Shown here: positions 50,801 to 59,161 of the stretch, piece after piece
How the letters are laid out: each line of letters starts with the position of its first letter
Position numbering within the stretch: the stretch's first letter is position 1
Assembly (NCBI GenBank): GCA_035610835.1
Contig: CM069457.1
Coordinates: 19,710,658 to 19,774,657 of the forward strand
Direction: 5' to 3'
DNA from: Ophiura sarsii
Taxonomy: Eukaryota; Echinodermata; Ophiuroidea; Amphilepidida; Ophiuridae
DNA: 64,000 nucleotides
The notes under the pieces: model-generated
Databases searched by the model: none
Seen by the model: the letters and a program-made list of their open reading frames with translations, nothing else
What the model was told of the DNA's origin: nothing
Position numbers and translations under genes: made by a program

Positions 50801-53800
50801 AGTTACCTGACGAAAGTCTGAAGACGAGTATTTGATTTATTTTCTGATGAACATATCTGCAATAGATGCTGTGAGTTACATTTAGTTTATACAATTGCTG
50901 AGAATATAACCAAGTACCAACCCTATATTACAGATAGTATTCAAACATAGGTGGGCTCCTCCTTACCTCTTTTTGGCCAACATTGATCTCAAATGATGTA
51001 TTCTTGGTGAGCAGATGAGGGTAGAGGGCCTCTGCCTGCAAATCGTCTGTGATGGTGAAAGCAACTCCCAGATCCTTACCATTCTTGGTGTAACTGATTT
51101 CTGGTTTAGGGGCATCAAAATCCTGGTGGAAACAAAGTGTGGTGCATCAGTGTTATTAATTTTATTATCAGTGTCATTTAAATTAAAGGGTCAGCTAAGC
51201 CGGTATTTTTAATTGAAGCTATGCGAGTCTCCGATTTAAATCAATCAAAAGGAACCATCATAAAAGGCCGGTTATTAGTCTCAAGCACTGTCACAAAACA
51301 ACTCTTCAACAGTAATTCAATAACTTACACTCTTACTCCCAGAAACTAGTATCGATTTGAAAAGAAGAACTGATTGTCCCGAGTTTAGGTCTAATAAAAC
51401 ACGGAGTGAAACAGTTGTATAAAATTCATGCAATAATGTAAGTCATTCAAATTGTTTGAAGGGTTTGAATTTCCACCGACACATTTTTGTAAGGCTAGTT
51501 TAATATTACCACACATCCAGTATAGAGATCAGTCATTTTCTTAGCGAGCTTTTCAAACATGCAAGCCATACCAGTGCAAGCGAGAAAGACATAGTAAACG
51601 ATGAGCACATTATTTCAATACAGACGATTATCTCTGCTTTTGATATCTCTAGGTGCATTTTAATGTTATTGTATGTGGTGTAATGTGTTGTTTAACACCC
51701 AAATATATATCATTCCAAAGCTGATCCTCTTTTACTATGTTTTGTATGGAGCAGCAATCATGATATTTGAATCAAAATTTGACAGGAAACGTGGTGACAT
51801 TTATAATAGTCATTGAAGTCAATTTGGTAAAAAAGGGCATTGATAGACTATTGCACTGTTAGTGTGTTAAGAAAATCTTACTATGTATGCTCCAATAACA
51901 TCTCCTTCTCCAAATTTCTCTCCGTAGTTGCGGAATTTGCACTTGTCTGAGATCTTTGCTGTGCCTCCATATCCGTAGGAGAATGCTTCTTCACCTGAGA
52001 AGAAAACAAAATATGCAGTGTACATTTAAAATGATCCATACACTCTAGTCTTAGTAGTTACAAACCAATCAGAAAGCAGTGAAAACTAAAATATGCAAAG
52101 TGCATTGAACGTGTCTAATTGCATTCCATTTGTTTTGATTTGTTGTTAGACTTCTGATTTGACCAAAAAAATGGCAACAAGAGGTTCACCCCAAATTAAG
52201 GGGGTAATTATTAAAGGGAAAGAGCCCCCTAATCAGTGTTTTTTCATCATTGTTGCTGTTGCTGAGGATAGTTTTTAAGATTTGTATATTTTTTAAGATT
52301 TGTATATTTGATCTGATGTATTGTACCTCTGTGTCTTGATATGCCAAATAAAACTAAACTAAACTAAGCCATTTCTTTCTTAATTACAATTTTTGTGTGC
52401 CAGTAAAGTTGAGGGAATCCAAGTTGATCCTCAAAAGAAACCTTTACAACACACCATTTGAAAAGAGTAGAATCCACAAATTGAAAGAATCTAAAAGGAT
52501 TCCTGCAACTTGTGACAGACGTCTGACCCTGCAAAGGTAACATGATTTATCGATAGCAAATTGCTTTGCTTTTTTTCCGTACCTAATTGAAGACTGGTCT
52601 TGTCAGTAGAGAATCCTACTCTTGTAACATGGCGAGTTGTTTCCTCCTCTGGCAAGTGATGGACATCTAAGTGCTCTTTCATCTAGGGAACAAAGAAAAG
52701 ATATAATATTTGACAGGCAGTTCGTGCGCACATCAGCAGGCAAACTGCAATCTGGAAATTTCAGTGCGTACAAAGTACACATCATTTTAACGAGTCAAAT
52801 TTCCCAATATTTATCTTCATCATCAATAATCATAAAAGTGGAAGCAATTTTTATTCTTGAAGAAAGTAACGTCACATATTTCAATCAAGTCGCATCTTTT
52901 ACACTCTGTCAGGTTAGGCAGTAATTTGTCTGCCAGTTTAAATGGAAACGATAACTTCAAAAGTGATATAAGCTTACCTTGACTTCAAAACACACTTTTC
53001 CCTTGGTAACACCGTGAGTAAATCTGCATCCAGCCCAGAGGAATGCGAAGCCATCCATTGAAAGGGGGGCTGCAGAGTAACCATCTGGGGCAACTTTCAT
53101 GTTCAAATCGCAGAGATCTGTGTGGAGGAGAGAGAAATGCACATCAGGAAATGATAATCGGTGATGTATCACTGCAAATTATGATAGTTTATTTTTGGAC
53201 AAACTAAAAGTAAACTCAAAAGTAAACGCAATTCTAAACACAAAAGTAAACGTTAAAGTAAACGCAAAACTAAACGTTTCTTGCATTTTGCACTCAATTG
53301 ACCTCAACGCACACTCCAAGTGAGTGAATATTATCACAGATGTTTCCACCATCTGTGATATAATGGGACAGTTATTGATTAGAGGCTGGGTGGAAAACAG
53401 AGCTTGTTGTTGGGCTCACATAAGTGTTTAGTATTGCGTTTACTTTTATTTTATGCAAAAGTAAACGCTCATAATTTGTGATGTATGATCTAATCACAAC
53501 TCAACTCAAAGCTTAAAGGTAGATGTTCTGATTGCTGGCCCGATTTTCAACTTGATGTTTTCTATCTTAAATGAAATGTCATCCTTAAAATTGTCGCATT
53601 ACATAATTTTTAGTTGCATAACTCCAGTGGTTCTTATTTTAGAAGCACAAGGTCACAAGAAATTTTGCCCATTGAGTAATACACAAACTGGCTGGTTAAC
53701 CACCTTTGGCAGTAATTCACCACATCTTTGCCTGTAATTTTGAAATGGAACATTTCTGGCCCCTAAGATTTTACAGACATAATGAGAAAAATATGGGGAT

Positions 53801-56544
53801 TCTTCTGATACCAAAATATCTTGATGTGAAAAAAGAAATCATAGCCCAAAAAAGTGATCGGAACATTCACCTTTTATTGTCGGCCTCAAGACTCTGGATA
53901 AGTTTGATCCAAAGAGATGTTCTGTTTCTGACATGTTTTCTTCCTGGGCAGTCCCTCGATTGTGTTTGCCAATTTTAAAGATGGCCAGCAAATAGAGGGG
54001 CGTGAGGACATAGTCTATTGAAAACCTATGCCAGATTGCTAACTTTACAGTGTATGCCTTCCATTTTGATAGTTCACTGTGTATGTCAACTCAATGCTGT
54101 TTATTTTCTTCATTCATTCTAGATACTATCTGTGCAAAAAGAGTTATTTTCTAAAAGTCTGTATTGAAAATATGTGGAGGATTATAGCGTTTCTTCTACC
54201 TAGTGGTAACAGAAGGGCACATATTTCAAAGACACCTTTAGTCCATTGAGCGAGGACACCAAACCATTGTAAAGAATGCTGTAGTGAAATAATTCTGTAG
54301 CAAGAAGACAAATTGCAAACATTTCTTAAGCTGGGATAACAAGTAGTTTATTTAGCCATACAAATCTCTATTTTAACAAACTAATTTGGCATTTTGGAGA
54401 AATATTTGCAATTTTGGAGAAACCAAAATGGCGAACTTGGTTATGATGAATTCACTCAGACTTATTCTTGTTGCGAGAATTATCACAAAAATACTTACAT
54501 TTACTAATTACACATTGGGTTTCGGGTATACCATCGTCTTCTTCTGCTTTCATCTCTGTTGGCGTCCTACCCCGCCTATGCGGTGAACGTTCCCTGTGTC
54601 TTTCCTGTCTGTCTTGTCTGTCCCTCCGGCTGTCTCTATGATCTCTGTCGCTGTCTCTATGGTCCCTGTCCCTGTCGTGTTCACGTTTCCTTTCCCGGTC
54701 ATACTTCTCATCTTTCCTGTCGTCTTTGCGGCTGTCTCGCTTATCGTCTTTCTTGATGTCTTTCTTGTCGTCCTTCTTGGTGTCATCTTTGACATCTGAA
54801 ACAAAACCGTAGTAGAAATCGTTGTAAATTGATTCAATTAAGTTCTAGTACAGGGGATACTTGTGTGCGCTAAGTCGTTTGAAGCTATGTGTGTTTCGGA
54901 CCAAGATAAATAATGTGTAGTATATTATAAGACCTGTCATGAAATAACTCAACAACAAGTCATCAATAAATATTCACTTTATTGGATCTATTAGCATTGA
55001 TCTGAACAATATGCACACATCCATTGTGCGCGTGGGTTCGAGTTTAGTTATAAAAACACTGGGTGGAGAAGTTATGTACAATTATCACTCACACATAGTC
55101 AAATCAATCGGACACGGTGGATGTATGTCATGTGATAATATTAAATGTTGAAATTGTTACAATTTCACCATGCCATCTCGTTTAACGTTAGTTTTGTGTC
55201 ACAACAGCCACTACAAGGGCCACGCTGTTGTCGCAAGAGACTATCAATGTCCATACCAATCACTGCTCTATTCAAACATATGCCATGTCATACAGGTGCT
55301 ATGAAACACACATAGTATCACCAAAACTGACCTAGATGAATTGAAAAGTACAAAGGTATGAAATTGAATGTAAATCTCTTCATTCAGACTTGTTGAAACT
55401 CAAACTTACCATTACCAAGACTAAACTACACTTGTTTCATTTCAAATATTTGTGATTGAACCTGGCTATAAGAATGATGAGTATAGTTTTCCTGAGAATT
55501 TTGCAAGGAAGTGTTGAGGAAGTGTTTCTTATCTCCTAAAGAAGATTATTTTTACCATGCTCACTCACCTTTCTTTGAATCATGCTTAGGCTCAGCTTTT
55601 GCCTCGGTTTCAGGTTTGGCTTCATCTGTGGTGGTTGGTGTAGCTTCTTCTCCAGTGCCTGGTGGTGCAACCTCTGCATCATCAGGCCTAAGATTAGACC
55701 ATCGGCTAAGTTTAGATTCCCTTGGCTTGACCTCCTCTGGGGCAGGCTTAACCTCCTCTGGGGCGGGTTTAGCCTCCTCCACCACCGGTTTAAGTTCTTC
55801 CACAACTGGTGCTGTCGGTTCTGTAGTGTCCATCTTCTCTTCCTCTTCCGGTGCTTGTTCCTGTTTGACCTCCATTTGCTTTGGCTCTTCTTGTACCGCA
55901 GCCGGGGCAACCAAAACTTCTGGCTCTTGCTCTGGAATAGTCGGTTCTGGCTCTACCACAGCTTGCTCCATCCCAGCAGGAGTCGAAAGTTCCTCCTCCA
56001 TCGCCGCTTCTGAAGGTTCTTCCGCTTGCTGAGCTGGTGCAGCTGCTTCCGGTTCTAAAAGCGGAAAGGAGTCAGTCTGGAAATCCTCGTCAGCAGCTAA
56101 TAGTTCTGGTGCAGCTCGTTCGGCAAACTGCTGCTCGGCTTCCGCCTGCTCAGCTTCCATCGGATCTGCTTCTGGTTCAGCTTCATGTTCCGGAAGGATC
56201 TGTTGAATGGCATCAGCTTCAGGTTCCGGAAGGATCTGTTGAATGGCATCAACATCAGTTCCATCCTCTTCAGCACCATTATCTGCTTGTAGTGCAGGGG
56301 TCTCTTCTGGCTCAACCTCTGCCTCAACAGAATTTGTCTCTTGCACTTCTGGCTCGTCATCGTCCTCTATCTCTGTAACCCCAGGCTCATCCTCCACTAC
56401 CTCTGCTTCCTCCTCCTCCTCCTCCTCAATAGCAGTTCTCAGTCTGTCAACTAATATCGCCTTGACACCTTTAGTTTCCAAGCCACGCTGTTGAAGTTCT
56501 GCCCGCAGCTCAGCAACTTTCAACTTGGTGATATCGACGTTCAT
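38347..56544 (-). CDS. HNRNPUL1: HNRNPUL1-like nuclear RNA-binding protein (whole gene, 13 coding exons)
   Basis: Joined coding exons on the minus strand, in transcript order: 56544-55569, 54795-54499, 53117-52978, 52682-52583, 51994-51882, 51122-50967, 50662-50558, 49291-49169, 47380-47252, 43536-43368, 42927-42493, 41395-41136, 38850-38347. All junctions are GT-AG, phases agree throughout, and the sum is 3507 nt (1168 codons plus TAA). Domains seen: SAP (about 1-36), E/P-rich acidic linker to about 325, RD/RE mixed-charge segment about 326-400, SPRY about 425-594, P-loop kinase-like domain about 630-800 with Walker A GLPGAGKT (635-642), RGG region about 815-1000, Q/Y/G/A-rich tail 1002-1168. 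The order is that of hnRNP U family proteins; stretches such as [19 protein letters not shown] and [13 protein letters not shown] are closest to HNRNPUL1 rather than HNRNPU or UL2. Known roles of the family are nuclear RNA processing and recruitment to DNA breaks. It is longer than the human protein (about 856 aa), mostly in the N-terminal linker. Whether further 5' coding sequence exists is not excluded, because the frame stays open for 41 nt upstream of the ATG. Confidence 0.95.
39130..39510. mobile_element. Foldback element related in style to 30006-30444
   Basis: GGGTAACACATGATCGTTCC at the left and GGAACGATCATGCGTACCC at the right are mirrored. The interior is a series of short GGACA...TAGCCCCTTTT-like pieces, like the CCCCTAAACAAG series in the other element. 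Confidence 0.6.
40027..40278. mobile_element. 252 bp MITE in HNRNPUL1 intron 12, TA duplication
   Basis: TGTGACGCAATCAAGAGGAA followed by TGAGTCGGATGT is mirrored at the right (ACATCCGACTCATTCCTCTT). TA at 40025-40026 and 40279-40280. The interior holds CAAAATGGCGGC. Confidence 0.85.
41136..41395 (-). CDS. HNRNPUL1: HNRNPUL1 coding exon 12: RGG box part 2
   Basis: 260 nt, phase 1 to phase 0. It encodes further Gly/Arg repeats ([20 protein letters not shown]) ending [11 protein letters not shown]. Acceptor TTTTCCATAG, donor CAACAG|GTATGA. Because it is purely low-complexity and joins smoothly, skipping would change phase and is unlikely to be silent. Confidence 0.9.
41396..42492 (-). other. 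HNRNPUL1: HNRNPUL1 intron 11
   Basis: About 1.1 kb between the two RGG-coding exons; no repeat or ORF recognised. Confidence 0.6.
42493..42927 (-). CDS. HNRNPUL1: HNRNPUL1 coding exon 11: end of P-loop domain and RGG box part 1
   Basis: 435 nt, phase 1 to phase 1. It begins [20 protein letters not shown], still folded domain, then from about residue 815 becomes a run of [14 protein letters not shown] and GGYRGG repeats expected to bind RNA and be arginine-methylated. Acceptor TTCAACAG was chosen over the nearby TTTCAG because it restores the conserved ANFxLP block. Donor AGAG|GTAAGA. Confidence 0.92.
43368..43536 (-). CDS. HNRNPUL1: HNRNPUL1 coding exon 10: P-loop domain, distal part
   Basis: 169 nt, entering in phase 0 and leaving in phase 1. 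It encodes [40 protein letters not shown] and [13 protein letters not shown]. These blocks are nearly diagnostic for HNRNPUL1. Acceptor CACTATCAG, donor AAAG|GTAGGA. Confidence 0.95.
43537..47251 (-). other. HNRNPUL1: HNRNPUL1 intron 9 (3.7 kb), with a tandem duplication
   Basis: The largest intron. 45318-45528 and 45529-45717 are two diverged copies of a roughly 200 bp unit (TGAACATGCTTTTCAATAGC and TCTAAATTTCTAATCATATC shared). Otherwise AT-rich with no gene. Confidence 0.7.
47252..47380 (-). CDS. HNRNPUL1: HNRNPUL1 coding exon 9: P-loop domain, core
   Basis: 129 nt, phase 0. It encodes [20 protein letters not shown], then [16 protein letters not shown]. The hydrophobic-D segment (ILDQ) is the Walker-B-like strand. 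Acceptor is TTTTTAG and donor CAG|GTAATT. It is more GC-rich than its surroundings. Confidence 0.94.
47381..49168 (-). other. HNRNPUL1: HNRNPUL1 intron 8 with purine-rich minisatellites
   Basis: 48208-48290 repeats GGAGAGGAAAGAGAGGG. 48825-49025 carries about three units of about 95 bp (GAAACCAAATGTGGCAATA, then GAATTGAATTTGACAAG and GTGGGAAGGGAGGCA). On the minus strand these are pyrimidine-rich and give spurious ORFs. Confidence 0.75.
49169..49291 (-). CDS. HNRNPUL1: HNRNPUL1 coding exon 8: Walker A of the P-loop kinase-like domain
   Basis: 123 nt, phase 0. It encodes [20 protein letters not shown] and then [22 protein letters not shown] is an intact Walker A motif. Acceptor CTTTTTCAG, donor AAG|GTATGT. 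Confidence 0.96.
49292..50557 (-). other. HNRNPUL1: HNRNPUL1 intron 7 with a roughly 140 bp duplication
   Basis: 49632-49735 and 49770-49868 share GCATCATTGATCCTT, TAGCATTT and GTGACTTGCCAGAAGTC-like blocks, a diverged tandem duplication. Confidence 0.65.
50558..50662 (-). CDS. HNRNPUL1: HNRNPUL1 coding exon 7: linker between SPRY and P-loop domains
   Basis: 105 nt (35 codons), phase 0. It encodes [20 protein letters not shown], then [15 protein letters not shown], the conserved linker that precedes the P-loop in the family. Acceptor CTATTTCAG, donor GAG|GTAAGA. Confidence 0.93.
50967..51122 (-). CDS. HNRNPUL1: HNRNPUL1 coding exon 6: SPRY domain, last part
   Basis: 156 nt (52 codons), phase 0 at both ends. 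It encodes [20 protein letters not shown], then the [21 protein letters not shown] region that closes the SPRY fold. Acceptor TTCCACCAG, donor GAG|GTAAGG. Confidence 0.95.
51882..51994 (-). CDS. HNRNPUL1: HNRNPUL1 coding exon 5: SPRY domain
   Basis: 113 nt. The joined codon GGT gives [20 protein letters not shown], then [18 protein letters not shown]. The [12 protein letters not shown] stretch is particularly UL1-like. Acceptor CTTCTCAG, donor ATA|GTAAGA in phase 0. Confidence 0.95.
52250..52370 (+). mobile_element. Possible non-LTR retroelement 3' tail in HNRNPUL1 intron 4
   Basis: ATTGTACCTCTGTGTCTTGA, then ATGCCAAATAAAACTAAACT ending in a short (ACTAA) microsatellite. This AATAAA-plus-microsatellite ending is usual for some LINE 3' ends. 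Confidence 0.4.
52583..52682 (-). CDS. HNRNPUL1: HNRNPUL1 coding exon 4: SPRY domain
   Basis: 100 nt encoding [20 protein letters not shown] and then [10 protein letters not shown], matching the family segment that carries the V-R-I-G-W-S strand (here VTRVGFS). Acceptor CCCTAG, donor TTAG|GTACGG, leaving in phase 1. Confidence 0.93.
52978..53117 (-). CDS. HNRNPUL1: HNRNPUL1 coding exon 3: SPRY domain, first part
   Basis: 140 nt, entering in phase 1 and leaving in phase 0 (GTC AAG|GTAAGC). It encodes [10 protein letters not shown], then [12 protein letters not shown] and [14 protein letters not shown], which are hallmark SPRY strands of hnRNP U proteins. Confidence 0.95.
53165..53490. mobile_element. 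Probable MITE with AAAAGTAAACG motifs in HNRNPUL1 intron 2
   Basis: The left side (TGATGTATCACTGCAAATTA) and right side (AATTTGTGATGTATGATC) are imperfect mirrors, and AAAAGTAAACG or its mirror is present about six times. It starts about 50 bp from exon 3's acceptor. Confidence 0.5.
53517..53872. mobile_element. 356 bp piggyBac-type MITE, copy 2, in HNRNPUL1 intron 2
   Basis: Same family as 30753-31098 over its whole length (GGATTCTTCTGATACCAAAA and TTGATGTGAAAAAA shared). TTAA at 53513-53516; the right TTAA has mutated to TTTA. Confidence 0.75.
54499..54795 (-). CDS. HNRNPUL1: HNRNPUL1 coding exon 2: RD/RE mixed-charge segment
   Basis: Phase 1 at both ends (297 nt). It encodes [18 protein letters not shown] followed by Arg/Asp and Arg/Glu repeats (for example [20 protein letters not shown]), then [16 protein letters not shown] and the first SPRY strand. 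Acceptor is TTGTTTCAG; donor is AAAT|GTAAGT, chosen because the joined codon TAT restores the family pattern before CDLNMKV. Confidence 0.92.
54796..55568 (-). other. HNRNPUL1: HNRNPUL1 intron 1
   Basis: 773 bp, no repeat or ORF recognised. The neighbouring coding exons contribute the antisense ORFs seen nearby. Confidence 0.6.
55569..56544 (-). CDS. HNRNPUL1: HNRNPUL1 coding exon 1: SAP domain and acidic linker
   Basis: Starts at an ATG giving [20 protein letters not shown], a typical SAP helix-extended-loop-helix N-terminus that binds scaffold/matrix-attachment DNA. It continues with a poly-Glu run and a long Glu/Pro/Ala-rich acidic linker. The linker holds internal duplications: DAIQQILPE occurs twice, and the EEVKPAP motif is repeated near the end. 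Ends in phase 1 at AAAG|GTGAGT. The start was chosen because hnRNP U proteins begin only a few residues before the SAP core. Confidence 0.93.
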
Positions 56545-56585
56545 GCTAGCAGATTTTGATGTTTCCTCTTGTTCATCAGATGGAT
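56545..56585 (-). other. HNRNPUL1: HNRNPUL1 5' leader part of exon 1
   Basis: A splice acceptor (TTTATTTACAG) ends just upstream on the minus strand, so the ATG-bearing exon begins at 56585 with 41 nt before the ATG. This implies at least one upstream exon, which I could not place in the repeat-filled sequence to the right. Confidence 0.6.
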
Positions 56586-56671
56586 CTGTAAATAAACAAA
56601 ATATCAGTTATCAGTGTTTTCACTCACCCAGACACCCTAGGCTATTGGCCTACACAAAGAGTGAATAAATA

Positions 56672-56862
56672 CTGTAAAAGCTGAAATTTTCGGAGGTTTT
56701 ATTTTCGCGCTATTCGCGCAAAATATTTTTCCCGCGGAAATTATAACACACGAAAATATTGTTTTCAACATTCATGCAGTGCATCCAGAAGGTCGCCCGG
56801 GAAAAAAACAATTCGCGAAATGTCTATGATATCAAAATGCGCGAAAATATTGGCTTTTACAG
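56672..56862. mobile_element. 191 bp MITE, CTGTAAAAGC family
   Basis: CTGTAAAAGCTGAAATTTTCG-like left end and mirrored CTGTAAAAGCCAATATTTTC right end, flanked by TA (56670-56671, 56863-56864). The interior is rich in TTCGCG. It lies in the presumed intron upstream of the ATG exon of HNRNPUL1. Confidence 0.85.
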
Positions 56863-57123
56863 TACCCTTCACTTTTTATTTACACTTGTACTTTCCTTTC
56901 CTGAAATGCTCGGGTATCTTTAAGTAGAAATAATGATGCATTGTATTAGAATGAAAATAGGAAATTACAAATCATTAAATAAAACTTCAATATAGACATT
57001 GTTAAACCATAAATCACGATGGAAAATAAAGGTCTTCAGGCTTTGCCAGCACTGATTTATGGGGTCCGTATAGGTCCAACTACCAACTTTTTAACCAATA
57101 TGATTTGATTTTATTGATTGTTA

Positions 57124-58148
57124 TTATAATCAAAACAAAGATTTTGTCAATCACAGGCTTCACAGCGTCATGATCTGAGCTGTCACGATCATTACAAAGG
57201 TTGAGCATGTCTTTGCATGCAGTGCGTTCAAAAACAGTGACATGACTTGTAATTAATCAGAAGTTAATTGGAGTACATGTACACGATTAGTCAATTACTT
57301 ATTTGTTTACAAGTACATGTACTTTTGTACATCTCCCGGTTTTACTGCGCCCTTGCCATCGCGAATGACGCGGTTATGTACGATCGATACGCCCCAGTCG
57401 CATGGGATTCTTGGGAATCATATACGCTAAGGCTGGGCGCGAGTCCCGGGAAATCGAGTCCCGCCCGAAAATGTCGGGTCCCGGGAACCAGAATCACCTT
57501 CCCGAATCCCGAAAAAAATAAAAAATTGAAAATAAAAAATAAAAATAAAATAAACTTACTTAAAAAAACATGTGGTCGGGTAATTCATGATTATTTGATG
57601 CAAATGTATAGCGGAGATGTATTTGAAATAGATTTATTTAGTCAAATCTGTGGATTTTTTGTACTCCTATGCTCTCAAAATGTGATTTTCACTTCATTTA
57701 TCGGCCGCGCTGGGCGCCGCCGGCCATCTTAAAACTTTGATTGACAGATCGAGTTTGTTATTGTTATAGCGCCATCTATTGTCGAAATTGTGACATTTCT
57801 AATTTCTAAATGGAGAATTGACGCGCGAGCTTACAAAAGTGTCATTCCGCGGTGAAATAATCACATTTTAGCGAGCACAAGAGTACCAAAAATGAACTGA
57901 TTTGACGAAATAAATCTATTTCAAATAAATCCCCGCTATAAAGTTGCATTAAATAATCACGATTTAGCCGACAAGGTGTTTTTTTAAGTAAGCTTATTTT
58001 TTTTTTTCATTTTTTTTTTTCTCGTTTTTTTTCTTCATGAAAAATTTCGGGAATCCCGGGTCCCGCCCAAAAAATCAAAACAAGTCCCGGGATTACGAAA
58101 ATCCCAGCCCTATACGCTATGATCAACAAATTTTTGTTTTGATTATAA
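57124..58148. mobile_element. MITE of the TATAATCAAAACAAA family, copy 2, split by a hAT element
   Basis: TTATAATCAAAACAAAGATT at the left and the mirrored TTATAATCAAAACAAAAATT at the right. Without the nested insert it is about 335 bp. Confidence 0.7.
57429..58110. mobile_element. 682 bp non-autonomous hAT-type element, 8 bp TSD
   Basis: The 8 bp TATACGCT is duplicated exactly at 57421-57428 and 58111-58118. Ends: AAGGCTGGGCGCGAGTCCCG and, mirrored, GGGCTGGGATTTTCGTAATC followed by CCGGGACTTG. Arms carry further inverted matches (ATTATTTGATGCAA..., GAAATAGATTTATTT). An 8 bp TSD and GGGCTGGG end are typical of hAT. Confidence 0.85.
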
Positions 58149-58326
58149 CACATATCTTTTGCAATGAATAAATCCTGAATTGTCACAATGATTTGTGAGA
58201 CTTTTTCTGCCCAAAACAGAAATTTTAAAACTTGTACTTTTTCGAAATGGGTAAACAGTGTATGCGTGCGCTGTGTGTGGCACTTGTACAGAAACGATGA
58301 GCAAGATGGTGGTGCGTGGTGGGCAC

Positions 58327-58680
58327 AAGGGATCATTTAAAGACCACAAGGGATCATTTAATGACCAGACAGGATTATTTAATGAATACAAGGGATCATT
58401 TAATGAATACAAGGGATCATTAAGACCCAAGGAAGGGATCAAAAGCGGTACAAAGATAATTGTGCCCGAAATAATCACACTTGCAAGTAAGTTACAGATC
58501 CACAAAGGATCATTTAATGAATACAAGGGATCATTTAATGAATACAAGGGATCATTTAATGAATACAAGGGATCATTTAATGACCCAAGGAAGGGATCAT
58601 TTAATGACCCAAGGAAGGGATCATTTAATGACCCAAGGAAGGGATCATTTAATGACCCAAGGAAGGGATCAAAAGCGGTT
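58327..58680 (+). repeat. Minisatellite of 21 and 24 bp units
   Basis: AAGGGATCATTTAATGAATAC (21) written with period 21, and a 24 bp form containing AATGACCCAAGG. Two blocks (58327-58440, 58503-58676) each end in GGATCAAAAGCGGT and an AATTGTGCCCGAAATAATC tail, so a larger unit was also duplicated. Unit sizes divisible by three leave both strands open. Confidence 0.9.
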
Positions 58681-58845
58681 TAAGTAAATTGTGCCCGAAA
58701 TAATCACACTTATAATAGATGAGCGCGCTTCACGCAACCCGCAATGTGCGCAATACGCTGCTTCAATGTGTTTGTTCAATTATAAATCTTACTAGGCCTA
58801 TATGAAGAGCGTTTTTGCAAAATGGCTTACAGACCACTCCTACAT

Positions 58846-59056
58846 GTTACTCATTTTGCGTTGAATTTTCATTGACAAGTCCATGGATGGAATTAATCAA
58901 ATTATTGTATGGCTGTCTTATTCTTAATTCATAACTTGGATTAGTGCATCCATGCACGCCAATTGAGGCACCAACATTCGGCAATGTGTGTGATAATACA
59001 AGCCACATTCCACAAAACATAATGAATAGCCATCCATTCAATGCAAAATGTGTAAC
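58846..59056. mobile_element. Probable 211 bp MITE
   Basis: GTTACTCATTTTGCGTTGAA at the left is mirrored, imperfectly, by TTCAATGCAAAATGTGTAAC at the right. Target duplication not clear. Confidence 0.5.
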
Positions 59057-59161
59057 AGGTACAAGTGGATGTAGGCCCTTTTATTAGGCTTTTGCAACAC
59101 AGCTGTTCATATGCGGTCTTTTTTTAAGGCCTACTAATAGTACTAATACTAGTAATTCTTG

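Noticed and set aside
55511..56494. Plus-strand ORFs opposite HNRNPUL1 exon 1
   Set aside because: Antisense of the acidic linker; no homology and no splice support.
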